DNA from: Omphalotus guepiniiformis | Taxonomy: Eukaryota > Basidiomycota > Agaricomycetes > Agaricales > Omphalotaceae | DNA length: 64,000 nucleotides | NCBI GenBank assembly: GCA_028554645.1 | Contig: JAQOOI010000070.1 | Location: forward strand, 434,001-498,000 | Direction of reading: 5' to 3' | Part shown: in pieces, positions 24,796-36,287 of the stretch | Numbering within the stretch: the stretch's first letter is position 1 | Layout of the letters: every line of letters starts with the position of its first letter | The notes under the pieces: generated by a model | The model's input: only the letters and a program-made list of their open reading frames with translations | Told to the model about the DNA's origin: nothing | Database searches by the model: none | Program-made: the position numbers and the translations under genes

Positions 24796-24879
24796 ACAGC
24801 CTTGGCTTGCTAAAAGTGATGCTCAGTTTCTTCCGTCTATTCAATCTTCAACTTCAACTTCAACTTCTTCTCTTTCAAA

Positions 24880-25826
24880 ATGCTTCACCAACTACCAGCA
24901 CAACACGCTCCATTTGCTGTTCACGGTCATGGTCGTCGTGAATCTAGCTCGTTGTCTCAGCCGATGTCTCCAACCGTGCAGCTGCCACGGAAGTTGAGCA
25001 GGCCACAGTTCACAGAGGTGTCTCAGGCTGCGATTATAGCTGCTGCACCTGAATTGGCGAATGTCCCTGTTGAATACATTCGACGCGGTCTTCGTATGAA
25101 AGACTCTGAGTGCGTGTTCTTGACGCGTTTATCATCGTAATCTGACACGTTCTAACATTGCTTTGTTTTGTTTTATATAGGATGTTAGCTGGTCTATCGT
25201 CGCTTGCCCCATCACACGCAAGCAGTTCTCTCTCTCGATCCCACCTTCCGGCATCGCTCTCGATTCCCCTGCGCGCACCATCTTCACAAGTTCTACCAAG
25301 CTACCCAACTCACGCGCTCGCTGTATCTTCATCTAAATCATCTCATGACTCCCAAGCCATCGTAATGCCAATACACTCTCTAGTCCTAGCCTCCCATTGC
25401 GCTCTCGTCCCAGAACTTCGCTCCGCTCCACTTCATCCACACACCCACACCCTAAATCTTCCCGTAATTCACATCTCTCTACCCTCCCCAGCAGCTTTTT
25501 CTATCCTCCGTACATTCATGTACACCCATTCTCTCTCTCACGTTCTCAAAAACCTCTTCCCGTTCCCTTCTGGATTCCTCCAGTCAGCATCGCACGATAA
25601 TGTCCGTGCGGCGCTTGGATCTGGACAGGCGGTGCATCAACTTGCGATGTACCTATGTGAATCTGCGGGGTGGAATCTACAGACGCTTACGACTCATGCT
25701 GCGCATGTTAAAGATCTTTGGCAGGATATGGTTGCGCTTGGGTTGTATGATCCTGAGCTTTGGGATGCGGTGGATTTGGCGTGGGAGGTTGTGCTTGGTG
25801 CTTTGAATTTGGCTGCGAGGAGGTGA
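24880..25826 (+). CDS. clp1: Clp1-like (clampless1) developmental regulator
   Basis: Two exons (24880-25109, 25181-25826) give 291 residues. The C-terminal half matches what I recall of the basidiomycete Clp1 family: TFMYTHSLSHVLKNLFPFPSG, LHQL-type AVHQLAMYLCESAGWNLQTL, LTTHAAHVKDLWQDMVALGL and YDPELWDAVDLAWEVVLGAL. In Coprinopsis cinerea and Ustilago maydis, Clp1 acts downstream of the A/b mating-type homeodomain complex and is needed for clamp cell formation and dikaryon proliferation. It has no catalytic motif; the middle is Ser/Pro-rich and probably flexible. A TATA box precedes it, and the large empty upstream region (5.2 kb) may hold its regulatory sites. The family assignment is from memory of conserved blocks, but the fit is strong. 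Confidence 0.85.
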
Positions 25827-28151
25827 AAGAGACTTTCGAGTCCTTCGACGATGACCTCATACACACTGGTTATGAATCATGGTATCCTATGAATCTCCTA
25901 CTTTTTCTATCTTCTTTGTCTCGTGTTCTTCTCTCTGAACATACCCTCTACCAAAAGATATTAACCCCTATTTTAATACGGACGTGCAGTGGGTCGGTTG
26001 ACCGCCCTCCTATCGTCTCGTCTCATTTCATCACATCTCATCATGATTCTTCTCCTCATTTCCTCTCATCCATGGCATTAGTTACACATATATCCCCTTT
26101 TACATTTCCTTCACGCATTTCACGGACATTTCTGGTTAGCTGAATTGATCAGATTGATTTGTAGCAATAAACAACATACCTATGTACTATGTACATATAC
26201 CTTTCCCTTTCCCTTTCTCTCATCTCTCATTCTTGTTTTGTCGTCGCGTCGCGTATACCACCCCCTTCCCCCCCATTATCCCTTTGATCATCGCGTATAA
26301 ATTACAGTCTACCCCCCGTTACTTGATTTTTCTCCTCCTTTATGATTGTATGTTGTCTTTGTCTCCTACTATCATTCTTCATTGTTCCATCGTAGCTTTT
26401 TCATCTCTCTTTGTATCCTTAGCCTAAACACCATTTTCTCATTTCTTGATCAACGGTTGGAGTCTGAAGCTTGAAGTCGGAGCTTGGTTTATACGTTTAC
26501 TACATACATACTTACTGAAGTACTTATTATTGTGATTTAGAATGGAACTAGAAAATTTAATATATATCTACTTGTTGGACTTGACTTGAATTGGTACATA
26601 CTCAGTCACCAAGCAATTTCTCGGAATCAACTAAGGCGAGTAGTACACCACCTGAGGTAACTCACCGAGGCGCCTAAGTACGCACGATTCAGATGTTATC
26701 ACACCTCCGAAATCCGATTGCGCCAGGACTCCGTCCGAGTCATCCTTCATCAGAAACGCCACCTTCAAGATGGAAACTTGTCAATCACTGCCCAGTGCCC
26801 ATGATCCATCTAGATGTATCGAAATTACGCCCTCAGGCTGTTCCCGTTTAATCCTACAGTACATATCCCCAGCAGGATCGGGTGCTCGGAAGCTCGGTGG
26901 CTCATCCTCATCTATCTCGGGAGACCTCAAGTCAACTGCTGCGTGCGCGAATCGAAGCGCTAGCTTCAAGAAGCCTGCCTGTAGATCTCTACCACCACCT
27001 TGACTCGTTCGTATACTCGGAACACGGAATTACTGCATATATGCGCGTCCGAGTCTTTGGCTGGGGGTGCCGGTCCCGGTAATTTCTCATCTTATCATCA
27101 TCCGGAAAAGCTTACGAGTAGGTCTCAGGTCTCGGGTCTCGGATCTCGGTGGTGCCGTTCGGTTTACGAATGATCTTAGAGTGGAGTGGATTGGTGTTGA
27201 GTTAGGATTTGGACGTATATGTAGCTTTGACTCATACCGTACTTATCGATTGCTTACTTACCGCTTTGCCGGGTGGCCCGATGCGTGTGTATATGTGTAC
27301 TTGTACTTACCATACTCTAGTCTCTGATGAAGGAAGACGAAGACGAAGATTGTGGATCCGATGAGGATGGTATTCCGAGTTGGGGAGTTCAGCCTGTTCA
27401 GGTTCAGGTGGTTATTTAACGTTACGGTCCCGGTCCAATGCGTTCCTGTACGTGGCGGTCCAGGTCCAGGTAGTACATACATAGTACTGAGTTGGACTCT
27501 ATGTAGATCCGGGATCAGTCATTCTTGCGGCCGTTATCGCTAGCTAGGTTCATAAGTATAACGCACTCGAAATCGCCGCTAGATTCAGACGCCCAACTTG
27601 TTAATGAGGCACGAGCTCCGAGCTCTCGAAGGAAGTTCTTGTTCTTCATTGGGTTGGTTTAACGTTATACTGTACTTTCGGAACTCGATGCATCGAGATC
27701 GAGACCGGTTTGTAATCACAGCGTATGGATTTGATAGATAGATTTCCTAGATGAAAACGATGATGACTTTAGGCCTGGGCACCGCAAGCTGCACACACTG
27801 CCAGTGACTCGCTCGTGATCATGTATTGTGTTGGGGAGATTTCGTGAGCGGGTGACTCGTAGTATTGATAGAGGGAATATACGCAATAAAACCGCACCAG
27901 GTCGTTGTGGAGAGGATTCCCGACAGAAGACTCGAACATTGGACATTGGAGGTGATGGTATGGGATCAAACCGTGCCTTATCTATTTCGGAAGACTTTAG
28001 CTTCGGATGTAAACAAAGAGTTTGATTAATCGCTGCTCGTATGACGTCAGTCGCTGCACCGTTTCCATCATGGCTACTGTGGCAGCAATGGGCATTCAAC
28101 ATAACACCATTCGTCTTTCCGTCTTTCTGTTTTTTCTTCTGTTTCAAACGA
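25827..28151. other. Intergenic region between clp1 and MCU
   Basis: 2.3 kb without a supported gene. It begins with a CT-rich clp1 3' region (25900-26440). Repeated AGGTCTCGGGTCTCGGATCTCGG words lie at 27121-27146 and GGTCC/GGTCCAGG words at 27425-27470. Nothing else recognised. Confidence 0.4.
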
Positions 28152-29652
28152 ATGCTTCCGTTTTGTTTCAAGTCGTATAAACGGAACATATGGCATTCTC
28201 ATAACTCTTTTACGTCTGTCTATTCCTCGTTGCGGACAAGAACTTCAAGTTGGGCAGTGGACCATACTAGTGTATGTTCGAAGGGCGTTCGGTGTAATTC
28301 GACGCAGGCAAAGGGTGTTGCTGTTGAGAATGCGAAAGTTGATCATTCGCATTTTCTTGCTACTGCTTCGCCTCATGCGAAATGGAATGGTTCAGGGAAC
28401 GGGAATGGGAATGGGAATGGTGCGGTTCAGTCCCATGAAACAGAACTTGAAGGGGTGACGGATAAAGTTGGTGTGTACCCCTTCCGCTTTCATTCTTATC
28501 GTTTTAATTGTGATATTTATACTCGCATATGCATAGGAAAACTACTCCCTACTTCATCACACTTGTTCAAATTGATCTTACCTTTACGCAACACTCCGGA
28601 TTCCGAGTCAAAAGGCCAAAATCTCGTACCTACAGTTCTTTTGCTACATCCTGCCCAACCCTTATCTCATGTCAGTCGACTTATCCTGGCATCGCTCTCA
28701 CCTCAGTCAACACCGAGGACGATATCATTCCGCAATAGCCCTTCGGGATCAGCGCAATACAGACAGTTTCAATGGTCTGATTCAACAGACGTTGCAGATT
28801 TTATTAGAGATGCTGCGCGGGCGGAAGAATTTTGTATACATATCACTTCGTCTGGTTCTGATTCTGATTCTGAGACCACAAAATCAAATGACGAAAAGGA
28901 TTCCGATGGATCGAACCAGGTTGATCATGGTGGCCAAGTTATTTCTGTGAGGGTACCGACGTTTGCGGATCGTACGCGGTATATTCGATTGAGACTGAAA
29001 GTGATTGAACGTCAGTTGGATGCTATGGAGGGTCTTAAACGAGAGTGTGATCGTGAGGCTCATCGTGGTGCAAGGAGGATGGCTGTTGGTGGGTTTGGGA
29101 TGTTGATTGTGTATTGGGCGGCAGTGGCTAGGCTTACGTTCTGGGATTATGGGTGGTGAGTTCCTTTGTATCTTCGATTCTGAGAGTTAGGTGTATTGAC
29201 GAGTGAGGAATGAAGGGATGTGATGGAACCTGTTACTTATTTATCTGGTCTTTCGACTGTGATATGTGGTTACCTCTGGTTCGTGTTCATGTCCTATACG
29301 ATCTTCATCTTCCTATTAACAGCGGGACTCAAAAACATGTGATAGGTTTTTATACCAAGGACGGGAAGTCTCTTACTCTTCTGTTCTCGATAGCTCGGTA
29401 TCTTCGAGGCGTCAAGCGTTGTATAAGCAACGGGGATTAGATATTGACCGTTGGATAGATTTGGTTTCTGAGAGGAAGATGTTGATGAGGGAGATTGGGA
29501 GGATTAAGGAGGATTATGAGCAGCCTGAGAGAGGAGAGAAGGATGCTAGTGATGGACGTGAGGAGGCGGAAGAGGAAGAGGAGGCGGAAGAGAGGAAGAA
29601 GGAGAGGAGGAAGGAGAAGAAGGAGGAGGAGGAGGAGAGTGTTAAGACTTAG
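28152..29652 (+). CDS. MCU: Mitochondrial calcium uniporter pore subunit
   Basis: MCU is the inner-membrane Ca2+ channel pore. Four exons (28152-28470, 28537-29155, 29216-29278, 29346-29652) give 435 residues. The N-terminus MLPFCFKSYKRNIWHSHNSF is basic and acid-free, a plausible presequence; an in-frame ATG at 28041 would add a hydrophobic 37-residue extension that I consider less likely. The matrix domain includes GKLLPTSSHLFKLILPL. Then come a coiled coil (RLRLKVIERQLDAMEGLKRE), TM1 (GGFGMLIVYWAAVARLTF), the selectivity-filter loop WDVMEPVTY with the DxxE motif, TM2 (STVICGYLWFLYQGREVSYS) and an RGLDIDRW helix. An acidic/basic Glu-Lys tail ends the protein. The Trp of the pore motif is split across an intron with an AAG acceptor (29215). 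Confidence 0.93.
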
Positions 29653-30332
29653 ATTGAGGAGGGGTCTTCAATTTGTTTGGAGGTTAACTTATTGCGCGAA
29701 CAATTCTAATATAATGTGGTGTAGTAGATGTCGTATTTTATCACTAGAAATGTAGTTCAGCGAAGTCCTTAGTAGGTTGGCCTTTGACTCGGGGGGACAA
29801 AGTGGCTCCTCAACGTTCTATTCGTCTATTTGACAAGATCCACCCTGCAACTCTCCACCTCAAACATTGCTCAGCTCACGCTTTCTCTCTCCGTCTTCTA
29901 AATAGCAAGAAATGCCAAGGCTTCCGGCCCATGGCCGCCGGGCTCCGCCGCGGCGAAGGTTTTGAGAAACTTGCGCAAATACACACCGCTAGCTCGCTGC
30001 TCGCTGCTCTGCTAGCCTCAACTTTTGAACCTTGCCTCCAATTGTCAAATCATGATCACATTGGGGTATTTTCGCTAATCTTCGCCTCATTTGTCCCAAC
30101 GCGTTCAAAATCTGTTGTTGGCCGTTCAATATGCGACAATCGTCTTCATTCCGGGACGCGGATATCTATTCCAATTTCCGTTATCTTTTGGTCACTTCTC
30201 GTCCGAACATTGCCTACGGCGCTTGTATAAAGTATATATCCAGATTCTATTTGATGGCTCATAGATCTTTAAAGCTTTGCGCAGGACCTACCACCAACAT
30301 AGTACCTGACATACCCCCGTCGTGATTGCAGA
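29653..30332. other. Intergenic region
   Basis: About 0.7 kb; a 148-codon plus-strand frame here has no recognisable features and I treat it as chance. Contains the putative promoter of the hydantoinase gene. Confidence 0.4.
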
Positions 30333-33300
30333 ATGTATAGAATCGGCGTCGATGTTGGAGGTGAGTCTTTTCTTCTCGTGTTCTTTCAATTCGTGCGCTG
30401 AATTATTGTTCAAGGTACTAATACTGATGGGGTGATTATTGACCTCAGCAGCATTTCAGATCCTAAAACCCGCGGAGTGCTTGCATTCTCTAAACACGCG
30501 ACGACGCCGAACGTGACGGATGGTATCGAGGCTGCGGTGAGAGAGGTGTTAAGGGATGCGAAGATCGAACCTGCCAGCGGAAAGGTGTTGAGTTTAACAA
30601 TTGGAACGACGGTGTGTATCTCACCCACTCGCTGTAATGCAGTCTTGTTGAGATTCATATGAATAGCATTTCATCAACGCTGTGGTACAGTCTGATGCAA
30701 GAAGATTGTCTAAAGTTGCAGTCATCCGTTTGGCTGCTCCTTACACGCGTGAATGTCCTTCAGTATGATGCCTGCCACTTCTTTGCCTTAGCTATTGTGT
30801 GCTGATCTCGCTTCATTCATTGACTTTCCAGATGACTTGAAAAAGATTATGAATGGACATACTGCAATCATCAAGGGAGGCTTACAAATGTACGATTTAC
30901 TTCCTATCTCGTGTGCGCGAAGCGAAGCTCACCCGTTGATTGAAGTGATGGTCGACCTATCAATCCTATTGCGGAGTCCGAGCTCATTCAGCAAGCTGCC
31001 TTGATTCGAGAAAAGGGGTTGAAGAATGTTGCCCTGGTGGGAGTCTGTGAGTTTTCATCATCTTCCTTGGTGTTTCGAATTTCTCATTTGTGTCGAATAG
31101 ACTCTCCTTTGGATGTAGTCGGCTCTACCGAATACAAAGCTCGTGATATTTTACGACGGGAGCTAGGCGACGGTGTCAACATTGTCTGTTCACGAGATGG
31201 TGCGTCTTACATCACTTGTCAGAATTGACCTCAGTATTCGTCTTCGTGTTAACTTTTTGCCTTACTTACTTCATAGTGGGACAAGTTGGGTTCCTTGAAC
31301 GCGAAAATGCTACCATCCTGAACGCTTCAATTGCTACATTTGCTCAACGGACCATTCGCGGATTCGAGAATGCGATGGGAAGACTTGGACTCGTGTGTCC
31401 TCTATATATCACTCAGGTATTACATCCGTGGTTTCTGTCCAGTACTTTTCTTATCGCGATATTTTCTATTTTATAGAACGACGGTACCCTGACGACTGCA
31501 GCTAACGCCGCGCGACTCCCTATTCGGACGTTTTCTTCTGGGGCTACGAACTCTATGAGGGGTGCTTCGTTCCTTGCTGGTATGGATTTGAAGGAGGGTG
31601 CAGCGAAGAGTGTGTTGGTTGCTGATATTGGTGGTACTACCACGGATGTGGGTGTTTTGTTGCCTAGTGGGTTTCCGAGACAGGCTGCGGCTTTCATTGA
31701 AGGTAGAGTCTTTGCTCAGTACTAATTGAAATGATCTTCTGATATTTTATGGCCGTGTTTTCAGTCGGTGGTGTTAGGACTAAGTAATTGTTTTCTGGTT
31801 GACTGCGATTCTCGTGAATGCTAATGCTTCATGGTGTACTTAGCTTTTCGATGCCGGACGTGAACTCTATTGGACTAGGCGGTGGATCTCGTGTGCGTGT
31901 TGAAGGTAGCAAGGTTATGGTGGGACCTGATTCCGTTGGTCATTATGTACAGTGATTTCTCGCTTTGACCCTCAAGGGCTCCTGCACTGAACACTCGTCT
32001 CGTCATACAGCTTACTCGCGACGCCAAGGTCTTTGGTGGGAATGTCCTTACCACCACTGATATATGCGTTCGTGCTGGTACTCCTGGGATCGGCGATCCA
32101 TCTCGTGTCTCTGATATTCCAGACGATGTGGTCATAAAGGCGCAGGCTACTTCCAAGAAGCTTCTAGAGGTCAATATTGTTTGCATTTTGTGATAACGAA
32201 GTTACTCAGGCTGATTGACTGTCCCACAAACAGAACGTTATTGATCGAATGAAGACCAGTCCGGAAGACTGTACCGTGCTCCTTGTTGGAGGTGGTTCAA
32301 TCATAGCACCTTTTAAGCTCGAGGGTGTTGGTGAGATTATGTGAGTATTCGTACGAATGTGCCTAACGTCTCCTCGAGTACTAACCTCAACTTTGGCAGA
32401 CTTCCGCCATTCCATAGTGTTGCGAATGCCGTCGGTGCCGCCATTGCGAACGTTTCCGGCGAGGTCGACACTATTGAGATTCTTCAAGGCAAGGCACTGC
32501 CGGATGTATTGGAACGTATAAAGAAAGAAGCCATCGTGAAAGCTATCGAGGCTGGCGCTGAACCTAAAACGGTTCGAATTGCTGAGGTTAATGTTTTGCC
32601 TGTGCAGGTGAGTATTCTCGTAGGCGCTTTCTCTGCATGGGTGTTCTGAGTTTCGTTTTCTGCAGTATGTCACAAATCAAGCTACGCGAATTATTGTTCG
32701 GGCTGTGGGCGAACTAGGCACACCGGAAGATGTGGAACAGGTTGTGGCAGCACCTGTACAAGTTCATGCAGATGAAGAGCCGGAAGATTCTGTCCAAGAG
32801 GTTCTTGAGAAGGGAGCGGATGCTGAGGATAGATTTGATTATGCGTCCTATAAACCGAAGATTGTAGGAGATGAGTGGATCCTCAGCGAGACAGATTTAT
32901 GTGAGGGGCTTTTACATGCATAACCTGTTTTGTAATTAACAAGACCAACGTCTGGCATGCGCAGTTTTCATCATGGAGGGATGTGGTGTCCTTGGCACGG
33001 TAGGAATGGACATCGTTCTCCAATGCTTCGAATTTGACTTTTTCTTCTGTAGGGCGGAGGCGGAAATCCGTACCCAATGTATCTCATGTGTCGAGAGGTT
33101 CTTAGAAGGGGAGGTACGATCAAGATAGTTGATCATACGTCCCTCCCAGACGACTCGCTTGTTATAAGAGGAGGTGTTATGGGCTCGCCGTCTGTGGGTA
33201 GTGAACGTCTCATGGGAGGTATGCCAATTCGGGATGCGTGCGAGGAGTTGGTTCAGTTTCAAGGTGCGAAGAAGGTTGCGGCGGCTATCTGTGAGAACTT

Positions 33301-34830
33301 ATATCGTGGTATGGTTTGAGTATGATGTACTCATTTTATTGTGCATTGAACAGTGATGAAATAGGCGGGTCTAATGGCATGAGCTCCTTGTTGATTTCGA
33401 GGTATATTCGGATATCCTGTAGTGGTTCTTGTTGGTTGATGTTTTCTCCGTAGTCTTTATGATGTACCTGCGTTTGATGGCGACTTCATGGGACGAGGTA
33501 AGGGAAGGATTTACAATGTCAAAGGGAAAGCTACTCACTCTGAAAACAGCTTATCCTATGCTCAATCAGATCTTACCAGGTAGGCGTATCCTCAGCTCGT
33601 TTCGTACCAAACTGACAAGAGACACCTGTAGTTGTGCACAATCGACCTAACGCGTATGCCGCCCTAATACTCACTGGATGTTCGCCTCTGACTCCACTTC
33701 TCCACTTCCAGGATCGTTCCGTGCTCCCTTGCTGATGCAGAAGGCAATGTTGTCGTACGTGTCCGTTCCGCCGTGATCATCCGAAAACCACTGATTTTTG
33801 GTCAGATTCTGGCAAAGGCCAAAGATGAGTTTATAGTAGAGACAATTATGCGGACTGTCACTACAGAATTGGGGTCAGGAGCGGCACTGTCTAATCCTCC
33901 TCTTCCTGTCAGTGATTGTAGAGATTATGGAGTGACACGCACTCAAAGTCAAGCGTGGTGGATTGGTCGAGCGATCGCTATCTGCAGGCAGAAGAAGTGA
34001 GTTGTCATAACAAGCGCCTTCCGCCTTTCTGACATCATGTCCTCAGCAATTTGAAGAGCATACCCGATGCTATCTTGCAGCTTCAAACTGGAAAATGCTT
34101 ATTTATTGGTAAAATCGTCAACGTCTCTCGGGTGCGTAACAGCTTCGGCTTTTTTTTTTGCGTATTGTTGTTCATAATTTGGCTTTAGGAGGTACGAAAA
34201 GGATTTACTTGGGGAGAGATACGCATAGCGAAACTTCGTGATGATGAATTGGAGGACAGTGCTGATGGTATTCAAGCATCGGGAGATGCTGAAACAGACG
34301 ATTACATGGTTATTCCGTTCCAGAATGAGAATTTGTGCGCTTATCATGAAAGGGCGGATGGGTCTAAGCAGGTGTGTTGCTAAACTGCTGAATTATGAGG
34401 ACTCTGTTGATGGAAGTTGCGTTTAGGTTGCTGCTATAGTCCCTGACCTAATCGCCGTTCTCGATTCGCAAAGCGGGTCGCATTTGGGGACGCAAGATTG
34501 TTCGTATTCCATGATACATTGTCTTTTGTTCATGTCGTTAACATAATCTATGCCTGATTTAGACACATATGGTTTGCGTGTCACTGGTACGTTATCCTGT
34601 TTTCAGGTAGTTACTACAGCCTCATTTCGCTTGTAGTGATCGTTCTGGCTGGATCACCTCTCTGGACGACAGAAGCGGGGTTGAAGAATGGCGGTCCGTC
34701 TGCCTTTGGGTGAGTACAGGTGGTTGCGTAAGTGTGCTCGAACTAATTGGACCATGGTAGGTTTGACCACCCTTTCACCTCAGTTGGTGAGTATAGAACG
34801 CCGAAGTCCGTCATAGAAGAGTTCAGGTAG
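30333..34830 (+). CDS. Hydantoinase/oxoprolinase fused to DUF917
   Basis: A long multi-exon gene (about 18 introns) encodes a fungal fusion of the hydantoinase A/oxoprolinase ATPase-like fold and DUF917. The N-terminus MYRIGVDVGGTNTDGVIID is the ASKHA phosphate-1 motif; SLTIGTTHFINAVV, APYTRECPS, IDFPDDLKKIMNGHTAIIKG follow, then FSSGATNSMRGASFLAGMD, VLVADIGGTTTDVGVLLPSG and SIGLGGGSRV typical of HyuA. The DUF917 half starts near 32930 (CGVLGTGGGGNPYPMYL) and includes RGGVMGSPSVGSERL, FDGDFMGRAYPMLNQILP, a TWGEIR region and ends near YRTPKSVIEEFR. The family hydrolyses or remodels cyclic amides in an ATP-dependent way; the substrate here is unknown. Intron 1 ends in AAG (30414). The junction at 33290/33354 keeps frame only with a non-GT-AG cut. 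No other break was seen. Confidence 0.85.
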
Positions 34831-36287
34831 TGATAGTGAACTATATTCCTACTATTGTAGATGTGTATTGTAGAATATCCAGATCATGGCACTTTTAGAT
34901 TTTACGTGTATTGGGTCATGTCGGTCAGCGGGCCCATGAACCTATTTGAAACTCTTGTAGTACTTTGTGAAGATATATACGAGGGAGCTGGTTTCTTTCA
35001 AGTCACGGGCCGGTTTTCAGTCGCTTTCCTTCCAGTTCCTCTCACATTATACTTTCGATTTCGATTTCGCATTTCGCACACCCTCAGATAACACCCAACA
35101 ACTCGTTCCTTGTCACTCTATTTCGTTGATTGGGGGTGAAGAGGGACTAGGAAGTGGCGGGAGACTGGGGAGGGGATTGGGCTGGGTATTGTATGGATAT
35201 GTATTAGCACCTTATCTAAGTGCTCGTTCGTGTATGTATCTTCACTCATTGCTGCTGTTTACGTTTGGAATTTGTCTTGCTCCGCTCCTTGCCTTCGAAC
35301 CACCACTATACTGTCTAAACAATACATCCTAGCCCTCAATATTCAATATCAATGGCAGAAACAACCGAACCTGAATCAACCGTAGAACCACTAAATTCAT
35401 TTGCTTGTCAAATGTTTTGTTTTTTTCGAGCAGTTTCTCTTTTCTGCTTTGAAGATTTGACACGCGTATGTTTTAAACATAGTATTGACAAGCACGACTT
35501 GAAGGGTGGATAACGATCAGTACTCGCACATCAATAATTCCATATTACGATCAGGTATGAAAGCATTTGTCTACACTCAATGATATGAGGTTTACCCTGT
35601 TCTGTAGTTCTTTTCCCCACTTTCATTCCCCGACGTCCTTGATCTCGGACTTCGAGTCAGTAAGCTCGGCAATAGCTCTGTCACATATGAGATCGGTATT
35701 TTCAAAGTGGGAGAAGATTCGCCTGCGGATATATACATGTTTTCGTGGATCGGGCAGAGCGAAAAAGCGCGTCTATGGGTCAGATGACTCGGAAAGGGCT
35801 AAAACAGTTGCAGACAGTTGCTCGTCACGGTGGACCGTGTAGGAGGGAAACCATGATTCACGACTTCTCTGAGCTCTCATGCGTGTCTGCGATGTCTGCG
35901 CCTGTTCTTTGGCCCTCGTGTCTGTGCGTAATCCCAGTGTAAACTCTTCACGAAGCTAACTCACCGCTTGCGCAATCAAAGCAGCGCGATCATGAAATTT
36001 TGTTGGTGCCTGTCTCTGCTCAAGCGCGTCCATTGTCTCTTATTCCGATCACGACTGTTACGGCCGGTAGCCATGAATCTCTTTTGTTACCTTTGTCGCC
36101 TGAATATCACTCGCTGTGCCGCCATGCGGAGTACAAAGAAATCGAAGTTTATTGTACGTCAAATTTCGGATGACTCCTTTCATTATTACTTAACTTTAAC
36201 CAATTTTAGTCTCGCCTTATAGGAGCTTTCCCTACTTAAAACCGAGAGATCTGCAGAAAACCACCATCTTCTTTTGAAACTACCACC
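34831..36287. other. Intergenic region with a truncated OXLD1-like 5' copy
   Basis: 1.45 kb without an intact gene. Its only interpretable content is 35283-35395, which repeats the promoter and first codons of the gene at 40002 (see the pseudogene entry). The rest shows no coding pattern. Confidence 0.4.
35283..35395 (+). pseudogene. Truncated duplicate of the OXLD1-like gene start
   Basis: CGCTCCTTGCCTTCGAACC, a shared CCACCACTA, ACATCCTAGCC, and an ATG (35352) followed by GCAGAAACAACCGAACCTG and a TGAATCAA word match the segment 39937-40045 just before and into the OXLD1-like gene. Similarity fades after about 15 codons, and the copy's frame runs into unrelated sequence and stops without the Cys-rich domain. 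The two copies flank the AAA ATPase gene. Judged a decayed partial duplicate. Confidence 0.65.

Larger units (their letters stand above)
19633..24879. other. Gene-poor, microsatellite-rich 5.2 kb gap
   Basis: No protein gene could be supported. The stretch holds many simple repeats: GA-dinucleotide (21763-21783), TATG/GTAT tetramers (21984-22002, 22902-22921), GGTC tetramers (22965-22990), CGAAGT hexamers (23041-23070) and a C-run (23709). It also holds scattered copies of GTACATAC/GTACTT-like words and AGCTCGAGCTCGAGCTC (near 22337). The part from about 23960 to 24770 looks compositionally different and is described under findings. Long 5' regulatory sequence of clp1 or a noncoding RNA is possible. 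Confidence 0.45.

Noticed and set aside
28041..28151. Upstream in-frame ATG of MCU
   Set aside because: It adds a Phe-rich hydrophobic segment unlike a mitochondrial presequence; the next ATG has a better context and targeting signal.
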